Notes: generated by a model from the letters alone, not told the origin. A DNA stretch of 64,000 bases from Echinometra lucunter (GCA_029962745.1 CM057165.1:3874340-3938339); one strand, 5' to 3'; numbered from the stretch's first letter, positions 14,401 to 29,400 are shown. Numbers and translations: made by a program.

Positions 14401-17400
14401 ATGATAATAATGATAATAATAATAATAATGATAATAATGATAATAATGAGAAGAATAATAATAATAATAATAATGAATTACACTTTTATAGTGCATAAAC
14501 ACCCTTCTCTATACCTGATTCTCTCTGCCTCTCTCTCTCTTTTGCCGACCTGATTATTATCTCCACTGCATCTCTCTCTGCCGACCCAATTATTATCTTC
14601 ATTGTATTTCTTTCCCAAGTCTCATTCCTTTAAGTGTTTCATTGCATTTCTCTCTATCCATTTCTCTCCTCTCTCTCCACTCTTCTTCCATTCAAGATAA
14701 TGTGCTGTATCCTTAAATACTGGCATTTGCTTGAAAACTATAAAACCATTCCAAAAGCTTTTGCTCAAGTAAATACTCAGGCAATTGCTAGGTCTTGACC
14801 TTTTGCTTGACCTAAGAGTTATAGCTTGAGGAAAGGCTAGAAATGCTTTTAAAAATTGGTCAAAATGCTCCAAATACCTCAAACGATCATTCACTCGGTT
14901 TCTAAGGAAAAGGCTATCGAGTTAATGTAGTTGTAAGGGCTCTTGCTATGTCAGGCATGCTGTTTGGCAGGTGGTGTCATTTGAAAGTGTATAGTAGGGT
15001 TGTGCACACACCCATATCAGATCAAATTTCCCTCAGGGAAACAATACAAAGCAGGTTTTGTACTGGAGCATGGTTGAAATATTTTCTCACTCATCTTTTT
15101 CCAAAATGGCTGCAGAGAGCAATATGACCTAATGATCTTTAATGCAAAGCTTTTGCTAGTTTTATAGATGCAGGTCAATTACTATCCACATTTGACTCAG
15201 AATCCAAGAATCCATAGTCTACTGCAAGGTCAAAATTCTATGTTTGATTTATCAGCCCCAAGCAGTAACAGAGATTTTGTTTAAGTCCAAGTTAATCGTC
15301 TTTACCTTCTCAAATTTGCACCATTTTTGTCCATACCTACATGTTTGAAACAAAACACAAAACAAACAAACAAAACAAACAAAAACAACAACAACAAAAA
15401 AGAACTAGGATATAACATGTACTAGTGGGAATGAAAAATTTAAACTATCAAAGAATCCACAGTCTACTGCAAGGTGGAAATTCTATGTTTAATTTATCAG
15501 CCCAAAGCAGTAACAGAGTTTTTGTTTTAAGTCCAAGTTAATCATCTTTACCTTCTCAAATTTGCACTATTTTCTGTCCATCCCTACATTTTTGAAACAA
15601 AAAACAAAAAAACACTGGCATATAACATGTACTAGTGGGAATGAAAAATTTAAACTTTTATCATAAAATGTATACCAATTTGCATATTAAAAGAGTGATT
15701 TTATGTTTTACCCGGCATTGCTAAGTTACAATCAGACAACTCATATTCATAAACTGCATTAGAAATAAACTGAACAATTTATGTGATTTTAGCTCTTTAT
15801 AACATGTAATTTCAATCATTCTGAGTCAAAAGATGCTCCATAAGTATCACTTAACCCATTCGTGAAAGAAGGTCCACATTTTATGGTTTGGTCTAATAAC
15901 TTTTGATGCAGAGCCCTAAAAATCATACCAAAACATGAGCAGAAAGAGCAAAAAAATTCTACACATACTGTGCCCATTTTCGTTACATCAATATTTGTTG
16001 TTTGATGCTGAAATTTTTTAAAAGGAAAATAAGCATTAAAATCCTTAAATTGGCAATGCGATGAAAATGTTAAAATAACCATTTTTCCCTGCAAATTGGC
16101 CACTTTATGACTTCTCATCATACATTCTGTCAATTTGATATTTATTTCAGATAAATAATGTTTTATAAGAAAAATATAGCAATAAAAGAAAAATGTTAGT
16201 CCTGCCAATTTGAAGAATAAAAGCTGATCAAATTAGGCTTTAAATAATTCCTGTCACGAATGGGTCAAAGCAGACACTGTGCTGCTGTGGTTAAAATGGA
16301 TTCAAGGAACAACAATCCACAATATAGATATTCAATGTAAATTCATAAGAAAGTTGTATTTATAATTATGATAAAGGAAAATGATATACAGAAACAATGC
16401 TCCTGTATATCACTGTAAAATTTAGGCATAACTGTATAATGTGCATGATGCAACTATCAAAAACTTGCCTACACATTAAAGCTTAGTGAATAAATGCATA
16501 AGTGTACATATTGCTTGTATCAACATTTCTTTTTTACAATTCTTAAAAGCTGTTAATTGAACAATTCCGCAGTGCACATGTTGCATTTGCATAACAAATT
16601 TCTTCTTTTTTTTTTAACAATCGTTAAAGCTTTTCATTAAATAATTCCACAGTGTACATGTTGCATGTATCATAACTTTTCATTTTTTACAATCAGTAAA
16701 GCCATTCATTAAAGAATTCCATAGTGTACATATTGCACCTATCATAATTTTTTTTTTGATTTTTATTTTTAAAGCAATTCTTATGCTATTTATTAAATAA
16801 TGCTATAGTGTACATACATGTTGCACCTATCATAAATTTTTTTTTACAGTCATTAAAGCTATTCATTATAGAATTCCATGCTATTTATTAAATAATGCCA
16901 TAGTGTTGTACATGTTGCACCTATCATAACATTTTTTTACAGTCATTAAAGCTTTTCATTATAGAATTCCATAGTGTACATGTTGCACCTATCATAAAAT
17001 TTCTTATTTTTTAAACGATAGTAAAGCTGTTCATTAAATAATTCCATAGTGTACATGTTGCATGTATCATAATATTTCTATCTTTTTTTTACAATCATTA
17101 AAGCTATTCATGTAAATGTAAATCCTGTACATGTTGCATATATCATAACATTTTATACAATCATCGCAGCAATGGGAAGATCCTGAAAAGGCACATGTAC
17201 TTCATCATTGACCAGTTTAATAACTGAATACAATTTTGTCATCTGTTTATTTGTAAATGAAGAGGAAGACAAGGTTTCGTGGTACAGGTAATTGATATTT
17301 GATTTTTTTCCCCCCTACACGTTACAAAACACCACCAAGCTTTGGCACACTTTGATGTACAAAAAATAGAAAAAGATTAAAAAAAAAAAGGGGGATTCTT

Positions 17401-20400
17401 CTTTTTTGGCATTAAAGATTTCTTTGGCATGTATGTACACAACTGATTACACCATTGCTGGTATATCAATATGTACATGTAAGACCTAAAAGAAGCCCTT
17501 TTCTACTGAATATCTAAATCAGGAATCAATGCATAGTATTATGAAAGAATCACTTTTTATTACTAAGGTTAAAAAATGAGTACACCATTGCTGATATATC
17601 AATATGTACATGTAGGAGCTAAAAGAAGCCCTTTTCTACTGAATATCTAAATCAGGAATCAATGCATAGTATATGAAAAAATCACTTTTTGCTACTAAGT
17701 TTTAAAAAATGATTACACCATTGCTGGTATATTAATATGTACATGTAGGAGCTAAAAGAAGCCCTTTTCTACTGAATATCTAAATCAGGAATCAATGCAT
17801 AGTATCTGAAAGAATCACTTTTTGCTACTAAGTTTTAAAAAATGATTACACCATTGCTGGTATATTAATATGTACATGTAGGAGCTAAAAGAAGCCCTTT
17901 TCTACTGAATATCTAAATCAGTAATCAATGCATAGTATCTGAAAGAATCACTTTTTGCTACTAAGTTAAAAAAAAATGATTACATCATTGGCGGTATATC
18001 AATATGTACATGTAGGAGCTAAAAGAAGCCCTTTTCTACTGAATTTCTAAATCAGTCATCAGTGCATAGTATCTGAAAGAATCACTTTTTGTAACTAAGT
18101 TTAAAACAACAACAACAAATAATATGTACATGTACAAAGAAGCTGGAAAAAAAACCCCAACACATCTTTAATAGCTACAAAGATCTAAAACGATCATCTG
18201 TAGACTTTCAAGAGACATTTTGAGCTAAAGGCATTGGCTAACTTTGTGAGCAGCCAATTTAAAAAATTCTCAAACTAAGCTGATCTGGCCTTATTTCAAC
18301 AAAAAAGCTTCCAGTAAACTAAAATTTCAGTTTTTAGTATTCCTATCATAAGATATTCAGTTAGAATAATTTCAGTTGTTTTTATAGTTTGTTTACACTT
18401 AGGCTAACTGCTGTTTCTTCGGAAATCATGTCACAGTCAGATGCTAGGAGTGCACCAGTTGTGGGTTGAGTTACATATTCGTCTGCGTTGTTTCTTGGTC
18501 CCTGGGGCGCATTTCTTGGTTCCTAGACTTTCCCTCCCATCCCATCTTCTGCATTAACCTCTCCCAGAGCTGCCTGAACTTATTCTGGATGAATTCATAC
18601 AAACCAGGACAGCAGAGTTGAAGGAGACTGATAAGCATAATGATGGTTAACATTACTTTGCTGGATGGGATGGCCCGTGTGAAAAGCTTGTGACTTCTCT
18701 GTGGTAAAAAAAATACAAAAGGGAATTTTCATATCTTTTGTTAAAAAATTAAAGAAGAAGAGGAAGAAGAAGAAAAAGAATGATTCAAGCTATTAAGTGT
18801 GAGTTCTGTTTACTGAATTCATTTTGAGAGAAACTAGCTCAAAGACATTCTGCATTTGTTAATTATGCTATAGACATGGACTATACATGTAGGTGAATTG
18901 TTTATACCAGAATAACTTTCTTGGAAAACAAAAATTCACTTACAATACAAAACTTGCACATTGGTGTACAAGATGGTGTGTTATGCACATGGCTTGGGAC
19001 AAATACATGTAGCTGCTTTTTCCTGTCTATCTTTGCTTATATTCAACCATTGCTATTGTTTTTATGCCTTCGCCCACCGTAGGTGGTTCCCGGAGGCATT
19101 ATGTTTTTGGGTCGTCTGTCTGTCCGTCCGTCCGTCCGTCCATCCGTCCCGTTTTTGTTCTGGCGATAAGTTAACCCATTCGTGACAGAGGTCCACATTT
19201 TGTGGTTTGGCCTAATATCTTTTGATGCAAAGCCCTAAAAATCATACCAAATACATGAGCAGAAAGAGCAAAAAATTCTACACAAACTGTGCCCATTTTG
19301 GTTGCGTCAATATTCGTTGTTTGATGCTGAAATTTTTTAAAAGGAAAATAAGCATTAAAATCCTTAAATTGGCAATGTGATAGAAGGTTTTAAATCACTG
19401 TTTTCCCCTGCAAATTGGCAACTTTTTGACTTTTCATCATAATTTCTGTCAATTTATATTCATTTCAGATACATGACGTTTTATAAGGAAAATGTAGCAA
19501 TAAAATAAAAATGTTGGTGTTGCCAATTTGAAGAATAAAAGCTGATCAAATTAGGCTTTAAATAATTCCTGTCACGAATGGGTTAAGAACCCTTTGACAG
19601 ATCAACTTCAAACTTGGCTCATGTATGCACATGGAAGGGACAATGATCTGATGAGATTTGGGGGTCACAAGGTCAAAGGTCATAGAGGTCATTATGTACA
19701 TAGAAATGGTTCGTTCTTGTAATAACTCAGTAACCATTTGACGGTTCAACAAACTTGGCTCATGTATGCATATGGAAAGGGCAATGTCTCATTAGATTTG
19801 GGGGTCACAAGGTCAAAGGTCAAGGTCAAAGATGTCATTGTATAAATGAAAATAAATCAACATGAAGTGCCATTCATTTCTGATATGGTAATGGCGGAGG
19901 CATAAAGTTCGCGTGGTTGAAGATTCATCTAGTTTAATACTTCTATTGATTGATACGTGAATGTGCAAGGACATGTACCATTTGAAAATTTTTATTTATC
20001 ATTTTACTTTGATTTCAAACATTCAATGTACTGGCTTTATTTTCCCTCATTTTCAGAACTTGAAGAAAGTACAGGATGAGCATAGCTTTAACAGGTCTAT
20101 GATTTACTGACCTCTTCATTTTGCTATTAAATGGCCCCCTAAGTTTGAAAATTTGGACTGTGCTTAAGAAGTCATTAATATGAAAATCAAAGTAAAATTT
20201 ATTTTCTCTCCTGTTTATTATTTTCTTTTTCAGTCTTGCACCTTTTGAAAAAATTCCTGTACTGAAATGAAATGAAGTGAAAAAAAAAAAAGAATATGAG
20301 GACATGAAGAAGAGTAGAAAAGAAGAAAATAGTCATGTAATTTTTCCTTGTATCCTCTCTACTGCATGCCCATTAATTATATTCAGAAAATTGTTTTGAA

Positions 20401-23400
20401 TCAACCCAACCACATTTTCATATACAATGAGACATTTGTAATTAAGTGCATGTAACATGAAAATCATGTGTCCTTACTGCAGAAAGTATGTGCAAGAAAA
20501 AAAAATTTACTGAGCTGAAAGTGAATATTTAACCTCAATAACCAGTTGCTCTGCATGAAAACAGAAATAGAAAATATAGACTGGTAAATGTTTAAATGAA
20601 TTCAAAGGTAGAATAAAAAACTTCAGATTTTATTGAAATTTAAAATCACAATGCATTTTACATAGAAATTTCATGTTGGGAAATTTGTGACTTTTCACAG
20701 TTTTATGACAGAATAGAATTTGTTTATGTTTTTGTGCAGCCTTGACTAATGAGTTTACATTTTTCTGTGAAACTAATAGAGAGACTTTGTAATGCACATA
20801 GATTTAATGATTTTATTTTTCAAACATTTATAGGTTTCTATTACATGTATTGTCCACTCTCTTTTTAACTTTCACTACTGGTATATTCAGGCCCCTAAAG
20901 CTCCTCCATTTTGTCCAGATTCATTAGAAGGCCGACCTAAGCACCATCAATATTCATGATCAAAAATGAATAATTCATTTTGTAAGATGCTTCCAACTAG
21001 TAGCATTTGTTTGTATGGGTTATGAAACATTACACACATCAGCTTACTGCATGCGCAGTTATAAGCAATAAATGCACAACTAATGCCCCGAAAATGCGCA
21101 TCAAATTAAAGTGTCACAATAAAACTGATATGCGCAGTAGCTATGAATAATGCAACAGTATTATCAACATCATGGCGATAACGGGTGCCTATCGACCCAT
21201 TCAAATGATGCGAAAGAGGCAGGGCCTAATGTCATTGGTGTTATGATATCCGGCTGTGCTGCTTTTTTTCCAATATGTCTATGGGTATGTTTCTCAGGTT
21301 TTCTGGCTTTCACTCATACTTCTTACAAAATTTGGATTCCAGTATTATTAGGTGAATTTGTAACAAGACTGTTCATGAACATTGATCACAGATTTTGCAC
21401 TTACCTTAACCCATAGCAGTACAGAGCTTTCTTGAGGTCTAAATTAATCATCTTCAATCCTCAAATTGGCAACAAATTTTTTTTTTTCCACGCTTACATA
21501 ACTTGAAAAAAATAAATACGGATATAACATAAACCAAAATGAAATATAATTGTAAAATTTGATCAGAAATTGCCAATTTGAACACAGAAATAGTGATTAT
21601 ATATTATTCACTGCTTTGCCAATTCAAAGAGTTTAATGATTAGTAACAGTTAAACTGCTCTAATTCGAGAATGCCACACCATACGGCGATGAGAATGGGC
21701 TCAAATTTGTCAGTGCATTTTTCTCCTTCTGCTAGTGTATGATATGTACTGCCCAACATTCTGGACCGACAGATACTGCAAAAGTGTCTCCTAAAGGTGA
21801 CACTGTACCTATATGGGTTAACTGTGTCCATTAGTAATGGCATTACTTTGGAAACGAAATCTTCTTTGCTATCTGTTTTGGAGGATGAAGTGATAGGTAC
21901 AGAGCCATAGCAACCTGGGAGTTGAGAGGAATCAGTCTGATTTGATGGCATCATAGGATCAGGAGTTTGTGTATGACCTGGCAAGAATGGAGGTTCTTCT
22001 GTGCACCCAGTATTTATCTTGAACTTTACACCAACTGAAGAATGTGTTATTATGCGGTCAGTTTGACGATCAATGATAAGTGGATATATGGGAGGCGTTT
22101 CATCGAGGTAATTCATACTAGTCACCTTCACTCTGTAGGTAACTGATGTACTGCGATAGAGCAGTGACACCATCCACCGAGCGTCCTGTGTTTGACGATC
22201 TGCAGCACTGTCATGAACAAATATGGTGCTTCCATTGATGAACCACTTGCCTGTCCCGAGAGGACTCGTGTTCCAGGCCACCATGTAACGGTCTTGTTGT
22301 ACAGAAGCATTAAAAGATGTGAGGATATATCCACTATCTCCTTCTTCATAACATTCCTTGTCAGTTCTTGGTTCTTGAGTGAATCCTATCCTGGTACTTG
22401 CTGCTAATGTGCTGGTAGTGCAGAAATGCAGATTGAGGAGTCCTAATAGTAAAACATATCTAGCCATTTTGATTCTGTGTTCCCACATTAGACGATGTTG
22501 TTCAACAGTTGATGATACACTTATTCATGGAGGAGGTCCATGAGCAGTTGTTGTATCGTTTCCTTGCGCACGCTCTTTTGAGAAGAAAACAAGTGTACAA
22601 ATGATTTGCCATTGCTCACCGTTTAATTCCGTATGAGGCATCAAAACACAGAGGCAATGTATGCCTAAATATCATAAGATGTGATGAATATCAAAACAGT
22701 CTGAACCAGGAAACGGTGTCATGAGACATAAAAACTGCATATGCATTAGAACTGTGGCAACCTATTAAACTCAATGAAAAGATACGGTCATGTGATCACC
22801 AGGAAGGATAGTAGCTCCTTCCTGGGGCTGTTGATCACTTGACCCACCCGCAGAATAGTAGCTCCCACGGGTATTCCCCTAAATCTTGGTAAACACAATC
22901 TTTGGAGCATATACTTTGATATTAATATTTGTGATCTTGCGGGTTTCAAACAGTTTGTTTCTGAACAAAAACCTTCCACCCAAAATTTTTTGTTTTTTGC
23001 CCAGTCCTAAATGACATAAATTGGAGCCCCCATATTAAGCATGTATGTTTGCAAATAAATCTTTTCCTAGCTTAGGTATTTTCCACATTCAACACTTGGT
23101 ACTTTAGCACTTAAAACCTGCAGAAGTGCCCTATTCATGAATGTCAATGCCCTTTTACAGAAAAGTTTGTTCCATCTAGGTTAAAATAACAAAAGGCTAC
23201 CTGCTTGGTACACATCCAACACTTAACACTTAAAACCTGCAGAGGTGCCCTATTCATGAATGTTAATGCCCTATTACAGAACAGTTTGTTCCATCTTGGT
23301 TAAAATAACAGAAAGGCTACCCACTTGGTACCATCATCATAGAACTAAATAATAATTGGAGGATACTGAACACACTCTCCTGGATAGGGCTGTACACGAC

Positions 23401-26400
23401 ATTAACAACCATTATTATGTGGCCCTAAAAAGCCTACAATGCAATGAATCTCCCTTCAAAGAGTATGTTCGAGAATGGTGTATTTCACTTTCTTTGCTTT
23501 CCTTATTTATTATTATTGTTTTATTTATTTATTTATTTGCACATCACCATAGGAACAGCCGCATCTTGCGACTTTTGATCAAATAGGCTTTTTCTCGGGT
23601 GAATAAAGTACCCCTTGCTAATCTCCCTTGATGTACGAAATAGAGCCCCCCCCCCCCCCTTTTTTTTTTCTGATGTGTGCATAATTATGGCAGGGTAGCA
23701 CTGTTTAAAGTGTCCTCCAATTAGCATGTCAAAAGGACTGATACACATAAACAGGAAAATAGATAACTGTTAACATAAATACTATAGACAGCAGGAAAAA
23801 AAAAAACATTGACAGCTTCATGTTCTCACAATATTTTCCAGGCTTTCTTCATCTTGTTATCTAAAGGAATCCAGCCTCCCTTGCTGCTGTCTTGAAATTG
23901 TCAATGAGGATATCTGATCCTGTATCGGAGAGGTGAACCCCATCTCTATTGAAGAGGCTATGGTTCGTGGAGTCAGATTCATGCCTGATGACGGTGGTCT
24001 TCGTCATCCTGGCTAATTTCCTCCTTGCATACTTGTTCAGTGACTTACATGTACGTACCCCGTCCAAGGCCTCCTGAAAGGTAGAGCCTGGTTTGCGACC
24101 ATAGTAGAAAAGCCGTGGTAGGATACTGGACCATGCAATATGGGTATGCGGCAGTCTTGTACGTAGATCTTGGATGGCTGTGTCAATTGCCATCCTGCAC
24201 TGGCAGGCATCGTATTGTCCAATGTCGTTTGACCCTAAGTGGACAATTACCAATGCGGGAGGAGCGTCGCATCTCAGCCGGTTAGAGACCATCCTGGGAA
24301 GATCGTTGGAGGGTGGCGCCGCCCTGCCCATGCCAATGGACTAAGACATCTGGCTCTCCAAGGTGCTGATAGTTGCGTTGTGAAGCCCTTTCTTTCGCCC
24401 TCCTGACCAGACTATCTCCTACAATCCAGATCCAGTTTCCGGTCCCACCTGCAATAAAAGGGAGAGCTCCCGGAAGTAACATGTTCTATACATGTGCCCA
24501 GTAATTGACATAACAATATTCAATATTGTCATTATTACATAATTACCTGACTTGCTACTCATTATCTTCATTTTCATTATTCACATGTGATTATAATTAT
24601 ACTTGGATGTATCTGCTTAATGCATATATGAATAAAAATATGCTCTCTATATAGTAACCATATAGCGCGTTCATGACTGCTTGCATGTAGCTTATACATG
24701 TATAACCATCCAACATAGTTAGCTATGGGGGTTACAATTGGGGCATTAGTAACAAGTCACCTTATGTAACGTAGATAGGCGTCATTACGCCATCTACCCA
24801 TGGTCATTGAATTGATACCTGGTAAGGGGGAAGCCATCCTTGTGGCAGAAAAGTGGCCCTTGCTCCTTGGGCCTTATTCTTAGGTATGTCTCCATGGCTT
24901 TGACAGGGCATGTGCTCTCTGTCTTATTTTCTTTGATTTTCAGCCTTGCACACCTCCCATGCTGGTCTGTTTTTGAGAATCTAATCTTTACTAGCATGAA
25001 ATCTGCATTCTCTTGACCCCATTGGATATCATCCTTAGCCAATATCTTCCTCCCATCATCACACTGTCTTTGAACCGCAAATTCTCCAACCCTCAAGAAG
25101 CCAAAGAAAGCCAACAAAAATGCCGCCTGGAACATTATTGACTCATATCTGGAGAAGCATATCCGGTTTAGGTTTGGTATTAGCTTGGCCGATAATTCTC
25201 AAGTGATAGGTCTCCTGGTGTCTTTGTTATTTCTGTCTCGCCTTTTCCCCTCTTGCATTTTCTTAATTAGGAAGTGTTTTGTGGGGTCCTGCCACCCATA
25301 CATGTTGTGTATATAGGCAATTGCAGCTACATGTAATGAGATAGTTGAGGTAGCCTTCCCTTTAATGGATAGATGAGCTACATGTATGAATGCCATAACC
25401 TGGGTGAGCGATGCGGGCCATGATGGGCTCATGTGATGGTTTAAGCGGAACACCTGGAAGGACTCCACAGCCGTCTGGTATGCTCGGAGGGACCCCGGTG
25501 CTAATGCTTGTCCTAGTAATCTGCGAGTTTCTTTCTCTAAGTTGGCAATATCTTTACTGGTATTGCTGTGGCCCTTTTGTCTGCCCCGGGTGCTAGTTTG
25601 TGAAATCTTTCCATCTGGAATCGAGAAAGGGAATCCGCTATGCTATTATCATATGTACGGACATGGACTGCTCTAAATGAGATGTTATTCTTTAATCATG
25701 CTACAACAAATGTTCTCACCAATTTCATTATTTTGGGGTCATGTGACGTCTGCTTATTTATCACAAACTTAATTGACATGTTGTCAGTGTTTAGAACTAT
25801 TCTCCTATTTCTCAGTTCCTCTCCCCATACAAACACCGCTAGTGTGATGGGTACCATTTCCTTCCATGCTATGGAATTATTGTGGACAATATCCTTAAAA
25901 GACCATTTTCCACTGAACCATTTGCCCTTCAGGTAACCTCCAAATCCTATTTCTCCACTTGCATCTGTGAAGAGGTCAATTTCTTCACTATTTACCCAGC
26001 ACTCCTCGGGGATAACTGATATGCCATTGAAACATTCTAGAAATATGAGCCATGAATGTAAGTCCAGTTTTGCTCCTTCTGATAGTGTGAGCTGTTGTGT
26101 ACCAACTGTTTGGCCTTGCATTAAATCTATTAAGCGACGCAAAAATGCTCTACCTGGGCGAATTGCCCTGCAGATGAAATTAAGGAGGCCGGCTACTGAT
26201 TGAATTTCTTTCACTGTTGTTGTCTTTAACGACAATACTTTCTTGATCTTATTTCTGGCTTTAGCAAGCTTGTCAGGGGGGACTCTTACTTGCATGAGAT
26301 CTGAATCGAGTTCCAACCCAAGAAATGTTAGTCTTGTGGTGGGACCTTCTGATTTTTCTTTAGCTAAAGGGACACCTATTTCTTTGCATACTGATTTGAG

Positions 26401-29400
26401 TGCCTGTACTACATTATGGCATGACACCCCACTTGATTGGGGCAGGCCCAATACACAAAAAATCATCCATGGAGTGTATTACCCTATCTGAGCCACTCCA
26501 TACCTTAACCCATTCATGACAGAGGTCAATATTTTGTGATTTGGTCTAATAACTTTTGATGCAGAGCCCTAAAAATCATACCAAATACATGAGCAGAAAG
26601 AGCAAAAAATTCTACACAAACTGTGCCCATTTTGGTTGCATCAATCTTTGTTGTTTGATGCTGAAAATTTTTTGAAAGGAAAATAAGCATTAAATCCTTA
26701 AATTGGCAATGTGATAGAAAGTTTAAAATCACCATTTTCCCCTGCAAATTGGCAACTTTTTGACTTCTCATCATAATTTCTGTCAATTTATATTCATTTC
26801 AGATACATGACGTTATATAAGAAAAATGTAGCATTAAAATAAAAATGTTGGTGTTGCCAATTTGAAGAATAAAAACTGATCAAATTAGGCTTTAGATAAT
26901 TCCTGTCATGAATGGGTTAACACAATATTCAATGAATGTGGAGAATTTTTCGAAGTAAGCAGGTGCGTTTCGAATCCCCATGGGTAGACATTTGTCAATG
27001 TAGTATTTCCCTTCAAATTTCACTCCCAATAATTCAAAATCTTTGGGGCTTATGGGTAATAAGCGAAATGCAGATTTAATGTCCTCCTTGGCTAATTCTG
27101 CCCCTCTCCCTGTTTGAGCTATCATGTCAGCAGCTTTGTCAAATCTTGTTTATTCTACTTTACAACACTCATCTGCAGTAAAATCATTAATAGAATAGCT
27201 CGGAGGGAAAGAGAGATGATTAATCAGTCGGTATTCACCTGGGGACTTTTTCGGTACTAAACCTATGGGACTGGATCTCAAATTGACCAGGGGCCTTGAG
27301 TCAAAGGGGCCCATATAACGCCCCAGTTTCACTTCCTTCAGAATTTTTTCACGAGCTATTTCAGTGTTGTTTTCAGCCGATTTCAAGTTAGGGAGATCTA
27401 CTGGCATGCGGGGACCTGTATAATTCAGATTAAATCCTTCACTGAAACCTTCGTTAAGAAAATCAGCTGCTTGTTTGCTGGGGTCATCCTTTAACAGTTT
27501 CTTTAGATTTTGAAGCTTGATTGGTACATGAGCCATTGACATCACTTCCTCAATATTGAGCTTGTGTCTATCTCCCCACTGCTGCTTCCTACTGGGTATT
27601 AGGTCCCCTACTAGTTGTGGTAGTTTTTGTTGGGTTGGTTTGTTTGAGTGGGCAATGTACTTTCCCATGCCCGCCTGCCTGGCACTGTATACATTTGTGG
27701 GCATACCTACAGTCCTTACGTTTGCACGATCCTGATCGGAAATTGAGTTCGTGGCAAACTCCATATTTACGAAAGGCAGGTGTCTGTAAGTTTTGAGGGC
27801 CTTTCTTCCTAGCCAGTGCTAGGTTGGTGGTTGGTGCGCTTGGGCGCTTACCATCTCTGTTTACCCACTGTTGATGACTGGGGGCAGGGGCCCGTGCCGA
27901 TCGTGGAGGCCCACCTCCTACTACATGCAGGAGCCAAAGTTCCCCATTAATCTCTGCCCAGGACCCCCTTGTTGCCTGAAGACGGTGCCGAAATTCTATG
28001 TCGTAGTCCCTCCAACCGTATCCATAGTAGCGTGAGGCAGCAGAGCGAATGAGGTGGCAGTATTTCAAAATTTCATGTGTGCGCTGCGGATTTGCTTCCA
28101 AATAGATACTCATGTATATCAGGAATGCATTAGTCCATGTTTCAATGGACAAAATCTTGTTTTTGGAGGGGGCATTGTAAGGCTTTAACACCCATTTCCC
28201 TTCCTCCTCAGCTACCGCCAGGTTTGTTCTCTGCTCTGCTGCTTCACGCATAGTGTTGGAGGCTACATCTTGTGCATTTACTAGAAGGTTTAGATCTACA
28301 TACTCTCCCTTCCAAATTTTTTCGCGTATGCTGTTGGGGAACAGACATACCCAGGGGAATGGTGGAGGTGGTGACAGCCTCTAATCAAGCTCTCTGTATT
28401 AGGTCTATGTTCTGTGTTACCCAAGGTTTGATCAGCTTGCCCCCTACTAGGGCCTGCTGCCTGGTTATCATAAACACGGTGTGCATTGTGAGTTTGGTTG
28501 GTACGAATCTGAACACTAGGAGGCACAATTGCGGGGAAGGATGTTGTGAACGGGGTTTCCCCTATCCCAGACCGACTCTGTTCTCTAGTATTTGGGGTTT
28601 GGTGCCCTATACTGTTAGCATGGCTTGGCACACAATCTGTATGGTCTCCTCCCGTTACTAGATCTATAACCGGATCTTGTTCTACACCTAGTTCTATGTT
28701 TCCAGATCGGGTCTCACCTGCTATAATAATGGGACTGCCTTCGGTGATGGTACTGGGACGAGCCTGACCCTGGGTTACTGTAGACGGCTGCGCCTGGCTA
28801 GGTCTGGGTGTAGTTGTTGTCCTCCGAGACGAAGGGCCCTGTTCAATGGCCGAGGGGGCTTGCCTGGGCTCATTCCCCGCTGTGCTGCTTCGCGGTGGAG
28901 CTACCGCCCGTGTCATGGGTGTAGCCGCTGTTGTCTGTATCCGGCCGACGTCTCGAATTCGTCCTCGTTTAGACCGAGACCGTGTTTGTGCCGGTTCAGT
29001 AGTCTTTCTCTTCTTCCCCATTGTTTTCCCATTTTGTTTGATGACGAAGTGACTAAAAGGGTATGATGAATATAGCTACTTGTCGTTGGTGAAAATGATA
29101 ATGTTGCGACCTCGAGCCAAAACTCAACGGAATTTCAGACTGCAATGGCTTGCATGTGCTAAGCGCACATGTTAATACGCTGCACTATGCAGTGCACATA
29201 CTGCGCGCCGTTTCCGACTGTGATTAGTTCGCATGATCCCCAGCTGTTGATCACATGTAAACACCTGAATCGATTTTGAGCACATGCATATTTTAGTATC
29301 CGAATTATTCTTTCCATACAGTTAACACTTATTTCTCTCAAAATTTTACTGATCACTGAAAATGATCATTACCTTTCTTTCTCTCCCACCTTCTCTTTTT

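Larger units (their letters stand above)
23861..29021 (-). mobile_element. Degenerate Ngaro/DIRS-type tyrosine-recombinase retrotransposon
   Basis: Reading the minus strand, the order is a gag-like ORF, CCCH/CCHC-type zinc knuckles, reverse transcriptase, RNase H, tyrosine recombinase and SGNH hydrolase. This order, with a tyrosine recombinase in place of a DDE integrase and an extra hydrolase, fits Ngaro-type elements. Several lesions are visible: a gag frameshift (about 28335), a stop in the RT (27150), a MITE insertion (26505-26920), a frameshift by the catalytic motif, a stop at the end of RNase H, an internal deletion in the recombinase and a frameshift in the hydrolase. It is inactive. 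Terminal repeats were not resolved, so the ends are those of the coding part. Confidence 0.85.

Noticed and set aside
13996..14553. A 168-codon and other open frames on both strands
   Set aside because: Entirely the ATAATG microsatellite; no codon structure.
15816..16208. A 130-codon minus-strand frame, with relatives at 26526 and 47446
   Set aside because: It lies in the piggyBac-like MITE and is conserved only because the DNA is a repeat; stops differ between copies and there are no transposase motifs.
23861..24482. A host SGNH esterase gene
   Set aside because: It is frameshifted and sits directly downstream of the recombinase in the same orientation, as in Ngaro elements.
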